A stretch of DNA of 56,741 nucleotides from Bacteroidota bacterium (lineage in GTDB: Bacteria; Bacteroidota; Bacteroidia; Chitinophagales; LD1), in contig JADJZU010000030.1 in the NCBI GenBank assembly GCA_016715625.1, positions 1-56,741 on the forward strand, read 5' to 3'. Numbering within the stretch: position 1 is the stretch's first letter; the number at the start of each line of letters is the position of its first letter. The notes under the pieces are model-generated. The model was given only the letters and a program-made list of their open reading frames with translations. It was not told where the DNA came from and ran no database searches. This document shows, one piece after another, positions 1-9,525 of this stretch. The translations under genes and the position numbers were made by a program.

Positions 1-868
1 AGCTAAACCCTGACGTTCATAATATTAAGAATTGTCAGGAGTTGCCAGTTGCAATTGATCAGTTGGATCCTGATAGTGTTCTTTCAGAAGATAAGATCAT
101 TGGTGATACATGGATAGCAAGAAGATATGGCAGTGGTTATTTTGTGAAGGATTCATCTGGAAGTTTTGTTTGTTACAGAACTCCCGAAAAAATGTCCAAG
201 TCCAAATACAATGTGGTGAACCCGGATGATGTCATCGAGAAATACGGAGCCGATTGTTTTAGGATGTTTGAGATGTTTCTGGGGCCTATTGAGCAGAGTA
301 AGCCTTGGGATGATAAGGGCATTAGCGGTGTGAGCAATTTCTTAAAGAAATTCTGGCGATTATTCTATGACGATAAGGGCTGGAAGGTGAAAGACGAAGA
401 ACCCACCGCTGCCGAGTACAAAGTGCTGCACAAAACCATCAAGAAGATAGCCGAAGATATTGAGCGCTTGAGTTTCAACACCTCCGTATCGGCCTTTATG
501 ATTGCTACCAACGAGCTGACCTCGCTTAACTGCCACAAAAAGAAAATTCTGGAACCGCTGGTAGTGGTGCTGGCTCCTTTGCGCCTTTCATGACCGAAGA
601 GTTGTGGAGCGCTTTGGGCAACACCAACAGTGTGCATACGGCTACCTACCCCGCGCTGGAAGAAAAGTATTTGACCGAAAGCGCCTTTACCTATGCGGTA
701 AGCATTAATGGTAAAGTGCGGGCCGAAATCAACCTGCCTTTAGATATGGCGGAAGCCGATGTGCGCGCACAGGTGCTGCAGCTGGATAAGGTGAAACAAT
801 GGACCAACGGGGCCGAGCCCAAGAAGTTCATCTTTGTGAAAGGAAAGATTATAAACGTGGTGGTGTAG
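1..868 (+). CDS. leuS: Leucine-tRNA ligase, 3' part (5' end outside window; frameshifted)
   Basis: Class I aminoacyl-tRNA synthetase that charges tRNA-Leu in the cytoplasm. Reading is open from base 3 at the left edge, so only the C-terminal third is present. The KMSKS signature lies at 189-203, followed by the typical KYGAD and anticodon-binding helical region (LGPIEQSKPW) and the C-terminal domain ending in FVKGKIINVVV. The frame breaks at 578-580: the family motif LAPFAPxMTEELW is restored by adding one T to the TTT run, after which the second frame runs to 868. An essential gene broken by one homopolymer base is most simply a sequencing error. A terminator follows 25 bases after the stop. 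Confidence 0.93.
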
Positions 869-893
869 GAACTCATACGCTCACAAAACAATT

Positions 894-931
894 AAACCTC
901 CTTGCCTGACCTTGTCACGGGGAGGTTTTTT
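894..931 (+). terminator. Rho-independent terminator of leuS
   Basis: AAACCTCC at 894-901 pairs with GGAGGTTT at 921-928 and is followed by a T run. It lies 25 bases after the leuS stop on the same strand. Confidence 0.8.
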
Positions 932-1036
932 CATTTAACCGGAAGGGTTTAGCAATTTTCTCCCTTATCGTTCTCAACCAGTGAAGCTTTGGAGGGTAAA
1001 GGACGAAATTTTATTAGGTCTGCCACCGGGTTAGTG

Positions 1037-1267
1037 GCAACCGCGACCAAGGTGGACGCTACCGCGACCGGGTTAGCCGCAACTACGACCAAGACGGACG
1101 CAACCGCGACCAAGTTAGCCGCAACTGCGTCCAGGACGGACGCAACCGCGAGCGGGTCAGCCACAACCGCGACCAAGACGGACGCAACTGCGACCAAGTT
1201 AGCCACAACCGCGACCAAGACGGACGCAACCGCGACCAAGTTAGCCGCAACTGCGTCCAAGACGGAC
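1037..1267. repeat. 21-bp tandem array 1 (11 units)
   Basis: Eleven consecutive 21-bp units tile 1037-1267 without gaps, with consensus near GCAACCGCGACCAAG plus a six-base tail. The tail alternates strictly between GGAC-ending and AGCC-ending types, so the higher-order period is 42 bp. A degenerate unit precedes (1022-1036) and another follows (1268-1288). Because 21 is divisible by three, several frames on both strands stay open; the forward frame reads alternating heptapeptides like ATATKTD and ATATKLA from a TTG at 989. I see no credible ribosome start or known domain, so I call it a repeat rather than a gene. Confidence 0.9.
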
Positions 1268-1652
1268 GCAACAACAAAAACACCACTATTGCACCAAAAA
1301 AAGCTTGAAAAGCGAATTTTAATGCTGTTTTGGACTTCTTAAGCCTGGTCTTGAGCAACGCGAGCATCCAGAACCAGAGAATCAGGGATGCTGGTGCAAC
1401 AAAAAATTTTAAACCTAAAATCTCGGCATCTATAGCATCCGGAATTATTATGATAACGATACGAAAGCCGGGGTCCCCGCTCCGCATCATGATTAGTTTC
1501 GTGAGCCCCAGCGGAACGAAAAGTGCTATTCTACCACGGCTTCCCAAAGCACTAAAAAATCATCGGGTTTTCGTTTTTGAATATTGATGTGAACGGTTCT
1601 ACGGGCCATGCGGATATTTTTGGGGTGAAAAATGATTCCAAAAATGAGACGG
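1268..1652. other. Spacer between the two 21-bp arrays, no recognised gene
   Basis: A 385-base stretch with short open frames on both strands. A reverse-strand frame ending inside array 1 (1083-1547) has hydrophobic stretches, but nothing I recognise as a family. On the plus strand, about 1570-1650 reads protein-like for roughly 30 codons but has a stop just upstream and no start. It may be a remnant of a decayed gene; I see no promoter or terminator. Confidence 0.4.
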
Positions 1653-1841
1653 GACTGTGACAGTCACTTAAAAGACTATGGCAATCACTCAAATGATAGT
1701 GACAATCACTTATGTGACTCTTACATTCTTTTAAAAGACTATGACTGACATTTAACAGATCGTTACAATCACATAAAAGACTTTGACAGTCATTCAAAAG
1801 ACTGTTGCAGTCATTCATGTGACTGTGACAGTCTTGCGTTC
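1653..1841. repeat. 21-bp tandem array 2 (9 units)
   Basis: Nine consecutive 21-bp units tile 1653-1841. The sequence is unrelated to array 1 but the period is identical. The best units begin with the 13-base dyad GACTGTGACAGTC followed by an AT-rich 8-base tail; other units keep parts of the dyad. On the minus strand the array lies in an open frame (1552-1920) reading degenerate heptads of the form DCHSLLS with a recurring Cys. No convincing start codon or RBS was found for that frame. The function is unknown. Confidence 0.88.
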
Positions 1842-1904
1842 TTTTGGCTTTTTTTAGATAGAGTCTGTTCAACGAACTGTGTCCATACTTAAATTTGATA
1901 TAGC

Positions 1905-2063
1905 ATGAAAAAAACAACAAGGAAACATTCTACTTCAAAAAGTTTGAAGAAGAAGCACCGGAGCAACTTGCTACTTAAAAAATCAGTTACTCCCCATTCT
2001 GTTTTTGTTCGCTTCAAGGTTCAGGCTTCCCTGCTATATTCGCGCCTCATCCCGAGCCCATAA
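1905..2063 (+). CDS. Possible small basic protein (52 aa)
   Basis: An ATG-initiated frame of 52 residues between array 2 and the E1 gene. Its N-terminal half is very rich in Lys and Arg (starting MKKTTRKHSTSK), and the remainder is mixed. There is no recognisable family, no Shine-Dalgarno and no codon-bias argument; it ends 15 bases before the next ATG. It could equally be leader sequence of the downstream gene. Low confidence. Confidence 0.2.
   Translation: MKKTTRKHSTSKSLKKKHRSNLLLKKSVTPHSVFVRFKVQASLLYSRLIPSP
2034..2043 (+). promoter_or_regulatory. Putative promoter -7 box (CTATATTCGC)
   Basis: The 10-mer CTATATTCGC lies 36 bases before the E1 start. The same 10-mer occurs exactly upstream of two other genes in the window (28935-28944 minus, 32563-32572 plus). 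It differs by one base from the Bacteroidota -7 consensus TAnnTTTG. No matching TTG -33 box was found at the usual distance. Confidence 0.4.
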
Positions 2064-2078
2064 ACCAGTGAATTAACC

Positions 2079-4475
2079 ATGAGCAGAAGCGAAGCCACCA
2101 AAATTAGTTTTGAAGAATTTAAACAAGATGTGCTGGCCGATTTTCGCATCGCCTGCCTGAGCCGCGAAATGAGCCTGGCCGGCCGAAAAGAGGTACTCAC
2201 CGGCAAAGCCAAGTTCGGCATATTTGGCGATGGCAAAGAGGTGGCACAAATAGCCCTGGCCAAGGCCTTTAAGCCGGGCGACTGGCGGAGCGGCTATTAC
2301 CGCGACCAAACCTGGATGATGGCTCTGGATTTATTGAGTGTGGAGCAGGCTTTTGCGCAGTTGTATGCCAATATTAATCAGGAGGAAGAGCCCTTTAGTG
2401 CCGGACGGCAAATGAACAATCACTTTGCCACCCGGCTGCAGGATAAATACGGAGCATGGCTGAATCTTACCCAACGTTATAACTCCTCGGCCGATATGTC
2501 GCCCACAGCCGGGCAGATGCCCCGCTCACTGGGTTTGGCATTGGCATCTAAACTGTATCGCGAAAACAAGACATCCAACCATTTCTCTCACCAGGGAGAG
2601 GAGGTGTCGTTTGTATCTATTGGCGATGCCAGCACCAGCGAAGGGCTTTTTTGGGAAACCCTGAATGCCGCAGGCGTAATGCGGGTGCCTCTGGCCATTT
2701 CGGTGTGGGATGATGGCTATGGCATTTCGGTGCCCAAGAAGTATCAAACTACTAAAGAAAGTATCTCGGAAATTCTGAAGGGCTTTCAGACCGATGAGGC
2801 CGGTCGCGGAATGGACATTTATGTTTGCGAAGCCTGGAATTATCCCAAGCTGGTGGACACCTACAGACGAGGAATTGAAAAGATGCGCCAAACGCATATT
2901 CCGGCCTTGTTTCATATCATTGAAGTGACCCAACCCCAGGGGCACTCCACCTCCGGTTCGCACGAGCGCTACAAGAGTGCCGAGCGGCTGCAATGGGAAA
3001 AAGACTTTGACTGCATTCAGAAAATGCGCGAATGGATGATAGATAACAAGCTGACTACTGCCGGGGAGTGTGATGCCATTTATGCCGCTGCCGCGCAGGA
3101 AGTGAAAGAGGGCAAGGCAGCAGCCTGGCGCAGATTTTCAACGCCCATTAAAGAAGAGATAGCCGAGGCCATTGGATGGATGGAGGCGGTGCAGGAGGAA
3201 AGTTCCCTGACCGAAGAGGTGGCAGCCGCCATTCAGGAACTCAGGAGCTCCATAGACCCCATCCGCAAAGACATTCTGAAGACCGGCAAAAAAATACTGC
3301 GACTGGTGCGTGGCGAAGGGCTGCACAGCGCCACCGAGTTAAAAAACCGCTTGCTGGCTTATGAGCAGAAGTATCAGAACGAATACAGCAGCCACCTGCA
3401 CAGCGAAACGGAGTGGAATGCCTGTAAAGTGCCTGTGGTGCCGGCTGTCTATTCCGACTCCTCACCCACCCTCAACGGGTTTGAAGTTTTAAACACTGCT
3501 TTTGAAAAAATGCTGGAGCAGTATCCGCAGTTGGTTGCCTTTGGCGAAGATGTAGGCAAGATTGGCGATGTGAATCAGGGCTTCAACGGGCTGCAGGAAA
3601 AATTCGGTGAAAGCCGGATTTTTGACACGGGCATTCGCGAAGCCACTATTATGGGGCAAGGCATCGGGCTGGCGCTCCGCGGATATAGACCCATTGCCGA
3701 AATTCAATACTTAGATTATCTGCTATATGGCCTGCAAACCCTGAGCGATGATTTGGCTACACTGCAATATCGCACCAAGGGCATTCAAAAAGCGCCTTTG
3801 ATTGTGCGCACCCGCGGACACCGGCTGGAGGGCATCTGGCACACGGGCTCGCCCATGGGGATGATTATTAATGCCCTTCGGGGGATGTATGTATGCGTAC
3901 CCCGCAACATGACACAGGCTGCGGGTATATACAATACCTTGCTGCAAAGCGATGAACCGGCCCTGGTGATTGAATGCCTGAACGGCTACCGCCTCAAAGA
4001 AGTATTGCCCGATAACATAGGACAATTTACCGTGCCCCTGGGCGTGCCGGAGGTGCTGCAAACCGGGGAGGATGTAACGCTGGTGACCTACGGTAGTTGT
4101 GTGCGCGTGGCGCAGGAAGCCATGGAACAATTGGCAGAGGTGGGCATATCGGTAGAACTGATAGATGTGCAAACCCTTTTGCCGTTTGATATCCACCACA
4201 GCATTATAGAATCCGTAAAAAAAACCAACCGGATAGTATTTCTGGATGAGGACGTGAGCGGAGGTGCCGGGGCGTATATGTTCAAAAAAGTGTTTGAAGA
4301 CCAGAGCGCATTCCGCTGGCTCGATAGTGAGCCACGCACTATCTCGGCCAAAGACCACCGCGCGGCTTATGGCAGCGATGGAGATTACTTTGCCAAACCC
4401 AATGCAGAACAAATATTTGAAGTCATCTACGGCTTAATGAACGAAGCTGACCCCGATAGTTTTCCTGCTTTGTAA
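2079..4475 (+). CDS. Fused 2-oxoacid dehydrogenase E1, alpha-beta (branched-chain type)
   Basis: Thiamine-diphosphate-dependent E1 that decarboxylates 2-oxoacids and passes the acyl group to the lipoyl arm of E2. At 798 aa it joins both subunits that are usually separate. The alpha domain (about residues 20-330) carries the ThDP motif starting GDAS near 180 and ending near WDDGYGIS around 212. The beta transketolase-like domain begins near 467 with VAFGEDVG and GDVNQGF, and the C-terminal transketolase domain follows. The fusion is common in Bacteroidota, where it is annotated as branched-chain keto acid or general dehydrogenase E1. E2 and E3 are not in the window, so substrate cannot be fixed from context. 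A single intact gene, not obviously in an operon. Confidence 0.9.
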   Translation: MSRSEATKISFEEFKQDVLADFRIACLSREMSLAGRKEVLTGKAKFGIFGDGKEVAQIALAKAFKPGDWRSGYYRDQTWMMALDLLSVEQAFAQLYANINQEEEPFSAGRQMNNHFATRLQDKYGAWLNLTQRYNSSADMSPTAGQMPRSLGLALASKLYRENKTSNHFSHQGEEVSFVSIGDASTSEGLFWETLNAAGVMRVPLAISVWDDGYGISVPKKYQTTKESISEILKGFQTDEAGRGMDIYVCEAWNYPKLVDTYRRGIEKMRQTHIPALFHIIEVTQPQGHSTSGSHERYKSAERLQWEKDFDCIQKMREWMIDNKLTTAGECDAIYAAAAQEVKEGKAAAWRRFSTPIKEEIAEAIGWMEAVQEESSLTEEVAAAIQELRSSIDPIRKDILKTGKKILRLVRGEGLHSATELKNRLLAYEQKYQNEYSSHLHSETEWNACKVPVVPAVYSDSSPTLNGFEVLNTAFEKMLEQYPQLVAFGEDVGKIGDVNQGFNGLQEKFGESRIFDTGIREATIMGQGIGLALRGYRPIAEIQYLDYLLYGLQTLSDDLATLQYRTKGIQKAPLIVRTRGHRLEGIWHTGSPMGMIINALRGMYVCVPRNMTQAAGIYNTLLQSDEPALVIECLNGYRLKEVLPDNIGQFTVPLGVPEVLQTGEDVTLVTYGSCVRVAQEAMEQLAEVGISVELIDVQTLLPFDIHHSIIESVKKTNRIVFLDEDVSGGAGAYMFKKVFEDQSAFRWLDSEPRTISAKDHRAAYGSDGDYFAKPNAEQIFEVIYGLMNEADPDSFPAL

Positions 4476-4522
4476 TTGATATAACTCTCCTCCTCCAGTA
4501 ATATAAACAGGACCGGGCAGCC

Positions 4523-5972
4523 ATGCTGTTTAACTCATTGAATTTTGCCTTCTTTCTGCCGGTGGTGTTTGTGTTATATTGGTTTGTAACGCGGGGTCGT
4601 CTGCGGTTACAAAACCTGTTGCTGCTGGTGAGCAGTTATTTCTTTTATGCCTGCTGGGACTGGCGGTTTTTATTTCTGCTCATTTTCTCTACACTGCTCG
4701 ATTTTGTAACGGGATTAAAAATGGAGGAAGCGCCCACTTCCAAATCAAAATCATTTTGGTTTTGGTTAAGCATTGTGGTGAACCTCGGGTTTCTGGGTGT
4801 TTTTAAGTATTACAACTTCTTTGCGACCTCTTTCACCGAAGCCTTATCGCAGATGGGATGGCACGTAAACCCATGGACGCTGAAAGTGATTTTGCCGGTA
4901 GGCATTTCGTTTTACACCTTTCATGGTTTATCGTATGTCATTGATATCTACAAAAACAGAATCAAAGCGGAGCGCAACTTTGTTGACTACAGCGTATTTG
5001 TCAGTTTCTTCCCCTTGCTGGTTGCCGGACCTATTGAAAGAGCCACTCATCTGCTGCCGCAAATCAAAAAAGAACGCACCTTCCGGCAAGCGCAGGCTGT
5101 GGATGGATTGAAGCAAATGCTGTGGGGCTTATTCAAAAAAATAGTCATTGCCGATCAGTGTGCACCATATGCCAACACCATTTTTGCCCATTCGGCAGAC
5201 TACTCGGGCAGCACGCTTTTTCTGGGTGGGGTATTCTTTGCCATTCAGATTTATGGCGATTTCTCCGGCTATTCGGATATAGCCCTGGGCACCGCCCGCT
5301 TGTTTGGCATCGAGCTGCTGCGCAATTTTTCGTTTCCGTATTTCAGCCGAGACGTGGCCGAATTCTGGCGGAGATGGCACATCTCGCTTTCCGGCTGGTT
5401 CCGCGATTATCTCTACATTCCATTAGGGGGCAGCCAGGGTGGTCTTTGGATAAAGGTGCGAAATACATTTATCATCTTTCTGGTAAGCGGCTTTTGGCAT
5501 GGGGCCAACTGGACTTTTATTTTCTGGGGATTGCTGAATGCTGTTTATATCCTGCCGTCCATCCTTTTTCATACCAACAGAAACAATTTGAACACAGTAG
5601 CCGCAGGGAAATGGCTCCCCTCCTTGCGAGAGTTTGCCTCCATGCTCCTTACCTTTTGCTTAACCGTGCTGGCCTGGATATTTTTTCGCTCCGACACACT
5701 ATCGCAGGCGTTTACACATATTGCCGGTATCTTCTCTCCTAGTTTTTTCTCCATGCCGCATTTTACCTAAGGCATGCAATCCATTCCCACTATTATTCTT
5801 TGTCGTCCTCTTCTTCGGTGTAGAGTGGGTGGGCCGCGAAAGCAAATGCGCTATAGAGCATTTATTCATATCCAATCCGGCATTCGTGCGCTGGAGTTTT
5901 TACTACTTATTGATAGCTGCGATATTTTTCTTTGGCGGTTCTAAAGAGCAATTCATCTATTTCCAATTCTGA
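4523..5972 (+). CDS. MBOAT-family O-acyltransferase (AlgI-like), frameshifted near its 3' end
   Basis: Polytopic membrane acyltransferase of the AlgI/DltB class, which moves acyl groups across the membrane to modify extracellular polysaccharide or envelope polymers. It has many hydrophobic helices, the invariant RRWHISLS and PLGG motifs, and the putative catalytic His in SGFWHGANW near residue 327. The first frame stops at 5770. A second frame from about 5766 supplies the expected last ~68 residues, including the family-typical ending FGGSKEQFIYFQF. The shift is a one-base gain within 5743-5770, near a run of six T. The stop overlaps the next ATG (TGATG), indicating translational coupling with the SGNH-like partner. 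Confidence 0.87.
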
Positions 5973-6943
5973 TGATGAAAAAGTTCCTGCTGCGGCTCTT
6001 ATTGTTTTTCACCATTCTGTTTGCAGGCAGTTATGCATTAGACTATGCAATGTCTAATACCTTGAAAAAATCGAACAGTTATGCCATGGGAGAATACTCC
6101 ACCTGGAACGACCTTTTAAATGGCCGGCTAAACGCAGAAATAATCATAAACGGAAGTTCGAGGGCTTGGGTGCAGTTTGACCCCACCATGCTGCAGGACA
6201 GCCTTGGACACAGCTGCTATAACATTGGCATTGATGGTCATGCCTTTCACTTGCAGTATTTGCGGCATCTCCTGATGTTGAAGAATAATCCTGCGCCCAA
6301 AGTCATTATTCATTCAGTAGATGTGTGGTCGTTGCTGAAGCGACCTGAGTTATATAATCAGGAACAGTTTCTGCCTTACATGCTTTGGAATCCTACCATC
6401 GCAAAATTCATTACGAATATCAGGGGTATACCTTGCCCGACTACCTGCTTCCGATGGTAAGATACTATGGCAATAAGGATGCTTTGAAACTGTTAGCGAA
6501 TTTAGGAAAGGCACAAAACCTGTCACCCCAAAAGAATAAAAGGTTATGAACCGCAATACAAAACATGGAATGCAGATTTTGATAAGGCTAAAAAGGACAT
6601 GAAGTATTTTGAACCAAAAATTGATACGCCTACGCTCCGGCTATTTGATCAGTATCTTGAAGAATGTAAAAAGCAAAATATAGAAGTTATACTGGTGCAT
6701 GCTCCGGAATACATCGAGGGACAAAAATTCACCAAAAACAGAGCAGAGATATTGCAAATATTTACGGCACTCAGCCAAAAGCACCAAATCTGTTATCTCG
6801 ATTTTTCGCAGGATGAAATAAGCTATCAACGCGATTTGTTTTACAATGCCATGCACTTGAATAACCAGGGCGCGGCATTGTTTAGCAGGAAACTAATGGA
6901 GCGATTGAAACAGGAACATTGCTATCGCAAGGTTTGGAAGTAG
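5972..6943 (+). CDS. SGNH/GDSL-like envelope protein, partner of the MBOAT (two compensating frameshifts)
   Basis: An N-terminal hydrophobic segment (residues about 4-24) anchors or exports the protein. The INGSSRAWVQFDP block resembles the SGNH block I Ser, and a late DLFYNAMHLNNQGA segment resembles the C-terminal catalytic Asp/His block. Such proteins pair with AlgI-type MBOATs in O-acetylation (AlgX/AlgJ role; inferred here). The frame is lost by one missing T near 6417 and regained by one extra base in the CCCC run at 6526-6529. Repaired, it gives one continuous protein of about 323 residues. Start chosen because it overlaps the MBOAT stop. Confidence 0.72.
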
Positions 6944-6944
6944 A

Positions 6945-7715
6945 CTACATCTTCCAGAGGTCGCCCCACAAGCGCTGTCCGCCATCAACATACACTGTTT
7001 CACCTGTAATAAACTTAGCCATGGGGCTGCAAAGGAATAAGGTGATGTAACCCACTTCTTCCACCGTGCCCAATCGCTTAGCCGGAATAGCCGTTTCGAT
7101 GCCAGCCAGAAATTCGGGTGGATATTGATCGAGCCCGGTGCTTTTAATAATACCGGGAGCTACTGCATTAATTTGAATGTTATACTTACTCCATTCCACG
7201 GCTAAGGTCATGGTTAGATTTTCGACCCCGGCACGCGCTGCACCGGTATGTGCCATAGCCGGAAACCCTCTGAAAATGTTGGCGATAATATTTACCACGT
7301 TACCACTCCTGGAAGGAATGAAAAATGTCTTCGCCATGGTTTGCGTTACATAAAAGGTGCCGTTGAGGTTATTATTGATAACGGCATTCCATCCTTTAAA
7401 TGATATATCCTCGGCAGGTGAAGGGAACTGTCCTCCGGCATTATTGATTAAAATATCCAGCTTACCTTCTACCTTCTGAATATTCTTCGCCAGCGCTTCT
7501 ACCTGTTCGGTGTCCCTTATATCCAGCAATTGATAGCGCACCGGCCCAAATACCGAAAGCTGCTCCACAGCCACTTTTAATCTTTCTTCTTTGCGAGAGG
7601 AGATAATAACTTTAGCTCCTAGTTGCAGCAGTTGTTTCGCAATAGCAAAACCGATTCCGCTACCGCCCCCCGTCACCAGTGCCACTTTATCTTTAAATAA
7701 GTCCTGTTGAAACAT
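6945..7715 (-). CDS. SDR-family reductase, trans-2-enoyl/2,4-dienoyl-CoA reductase-like
   Basis: Short-chain dehydrogenase/reductase of 256 aa with the NAD(P) motif TGGGSGIG at residues 15-22 and NNAG near 92. The usual catalytic YxxxK is replaced by a segment reading HTGAARAGVENLT, followed later by INAVAPG. That arrangement is shared with peroxisomal trans-2-enoyl-CoA reductase (PECR) and dienoyl-CoA reductases as I remember them, so I favour reduction of an enoyl-CoA. It is the last gene of the acyl-CoA operon, 3 bases after the upstream stop. Exact substrate unknown; a beta-oxidation or terpenoid-catabolism role is possible. Confidence 0.85.
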   Translation of the reverse strand: MFQQDLFKDKVALVTGGGSGIGFAIAKQLLQLGAKVIISSRKEERLKVAVEQLSVFGPVRYQLLDIRDTEQVEALAKNIQKVEGKLDILINNAGGQFPSPAEDISFKGWNAVINNNLNGTFYVTQTMAKTFFIPSRSGNVVNIIANIFRGFPAMAHTGAARAGVENLTMTLAVEWSKYNIQINAVAPGIIKSTGLDQYPPEFLAGIETAIPAKRLGTVEEVGYITLFLCSPMAKFITGETVYVDGGQRLWGDLWKM

Positions 7716-7718
7716 GTA

Positions 7719-8579
7719 TTAATTTTTGAAAGGTATGTTTAGCAATGCGCGTGTTTCGGAAATAGAGGCCACTTCTCTCCCCAACATGCGAACCAGTTTT
7801 GCAGCAGCATCTATCAACTCTCCGTTGCTCTTGGCCATTTCGCCCTCAGGCAAATAGAAGTTATCCTCCAGCCCTGCACGAATATTCCCATCGATGGTAA
7901 TAGCCGCAGCAATAGCCTGCCACTGCTTCCGTCCAATACCAATCACCTGCCAGTGCGAACCGGCAGGAACACTGGCCGCCTGATGCAACAGATTTTTAGT
8001 GGAAATAGGAATACCGCCCAAAACGCCCATCACAAAACTGAACACATACGGTTTTTGCAAAAGACCCATGTCAATTAGAGGTTCAGCATTATTGATGTGT
8101 CCGTTATCAAACACCTCCATCTCGGGCACGGTGCCGGCCTCCTTCATTTTTTCGAGATAAAACTGAATATCCGAAAATGGATTCTGAAACACAAAATCGT
8201 GGTAAAATGATTTGGTTTTGGGAGAGTAAATACCATAGTTCATAGAGCCCATATTCAGTGCCGCCATATCGGGTTTCAGTGCTACGATGTGCTGAATGCG
8301 CTCTTCGCGCGAAAGCCCAACAGCACCCGTGCTGTAATTGATAATAACATCCGGACATAGCAACCGAACCTCTTCCCCTATCTGCCGATAGGTTTCAATA
8401 TCGTATGCCGGTGAACCATCGTCTTGCCGGGCATGTATGTGTAATATACTGGCCCCGGCATCTACCGCCCGCTTCCCTTCCAGTGCAATTTCTTTGGGCG
8501 TGTAAGGGATGTAAGGACATTGAGAGCGAGTGGCCAGCACTCCGGTAAGCGATGCGGTGATAACGATTTTTTTTGCCAT
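7719..8579 (-). CDS. Beta-keto acid cleavage enzyme (BKACE, DUF849; 3-keto-5-aminohexanoate cleavage family)
   Basis: BKACE enzymes are zinc-dependent and condense a beta-keto acid with acetyl-CoA to give acetoacetate plus a new acyl-CoA. The 286-aa TIM-barrel protein shows the family marks: N-terminal ITASLTG, the metal-binding HIHAR near residue 47-51, NYSTGAVG near 80, EMEVFDNGH around 154-162 and GLEDN near 235. The family covers many substrates beyond the lysine-fermentation Kce enzyme, and here the neighbours are a biotin-dependent acyl-CoA carboxylase, an enoyl-CoA hydratase and an enoyl-CoA-reductase-like SDR rather than lysine genes. A role in acyl-CoA breakdown is therefore inferred. 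Confidence 0.9.
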   Translation of the reverse strand: MAKKIVITASLTGVLATRSQCPYIPYTPKEIALEGKRAVDAGASILHIHARQDDGSPAYDIETYRQIGEEVRLLCPDVIINYSTGAVGLSREERIQHIVALKPDMAALNMGSMNYGIYSPKTKSFYHDFVFQNPFSDIQFYLEKMKEAGTVPEMEVFDNGHINNAEPLIDMGLLQKPYVFSFVMGVLGGIPISTKNLLHQAASVPAGSHWQVIGIGRKQWQAIAAAITIDGNIRAGLEDNFYLPEGEMAKSNGELIDAAAKLVRMLGREVASISETRALLNIPFKN

Positions 8580-8628
8580 GTGATTATGTACTTCTTAGAA
8601 ATGATATGAAAAGTGCTAACTAATAGAA

Positions 8629-9450
8629 CTATCTCCCGGTCCAATTTGGCTTTCTTTTTTCTGCGAATGCAGCTATACCCTCTGCAGCATCTTTTGTTTG
8701 CAAAGCATCTCCCAACATTTGTTTCAGATAACTGTGTGCCTCTGCAGCAGGAATGTTTTTGAGATTGTCGTAGGCCTCCAGCCCTATGCGGATAGCAGCC
8801 GGAGAAAATTGAAAGATTTCACTGACTAAGGCATTTACTTCCGCATCCAAATTTTCGAGGCTCACTACTTTACTCACCAATCCGCATTTTTCGGCATCTG
8901 CTGCGTTCATGGTTTTGGCCCGTATGCAAAAATCTAATGCCTGCCTTGGACTCATTATCTGCAACAGGCTATTCATCACCTGAAACGGGAAAATACCACG
9001 CTTGACTTCAGGCAGACTGAAAGTGGCATTATCAGAAGCTATTACATGCGTGCATCCGCACACAATTAAAAAACCACCGGCATATACAGGCGCATGAACC
9101 CGCGCAATACAAGGTTTATAGAGAGAAGCAAACACATCACCCAACACCACTTCACCTGCAGGCTCGGGAACGGTGGAGACCGATGACTGTTGCTCTCCTG
9201 CAAAAGATTTGAGATCGGCACCGGCACAAAACACATCGCCTTTAGCAGCCACTACTACTCCCCATATATCCTGATTGAATTTTGCATAGCTTAAAGCGTA
9301 GGACAATTCCTTAAACAGCGTTGGGTTTAGTGCGTTCTTCTTTTCTGGTCGGTTGAGTGTGCGCGTCAGCAGATGATTTTTTTCTTCTACCAGCAAATGG
9401 GGCAGGGTAGGGCTGTGCAATTGTATGGCTTGCTGAATCGTGTAGTTCAT
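8629..9450 (-). CDS. Enoyl-CoA hydratase/isomerase family protein
   Basis: Crotonase-fold protein, about 273 aa from the ATG at 9450. A longer frame reaches 9504, but the family start aligns with MNYTIQQAI and I chose 9450. It shows NRPEKKNALN near the N-terminus, the first oxyanion-hole block CAGADLKSF, and a second block APVYAGGFLIVCGC where the usual Gly-rich turn sits. Given the carboxylase upstream, a methylglutaconyl-CoA-hydratase-like role is possible but not proven by sequence. Third catalytic gene of the minus-strand operon; spacing to the BKACE gene is 49 bases. Confidence 0.88.
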   Translation of the reverse strand: MNYTIQQAIQLHSPTLPHLLVEEKNHLLTRTLNRPEKKNALNPTLFKELSYALSYAKFNQDIWGVVVAAKGDVFCAGADLKSFAGEQQSSVSTVPEPAGEVVLGDVFASLYKPCIARVHAPVYAGGFLIVCGCTHVIASDNATFSLPEVKRGIFPFQVMNSLLQIMSPRQALDFCIRAKTMNAADAEKCGLVSKVVSLENLDAEVNALVSEIFQFSPAAIRIGLEAYDNLKNIPAAEAHSYLKQMLGDALQTKDAAEGIAAFAEKRKPNWTGR

Positions 9451-9525
9451 ATATTTTTTTTGAAACAGTGAAAGTAAAACCTTTGCATCATAAGCAAGCG
9501 ACAAACAAAGGCCTATCGCATGATT

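Noticed and set aside
989..1342. Open frame through array 1 as a real protein gene
   Set aside because: Open in several frames because the unit is a multiple of three; TTG start, no ribosome signal, no known domain. Treated as a repeat array.
1037..1841. CRISPR array
   Set aside because: Units are contiguous 21-mers without unique spacers, and no cas genes are nearby.
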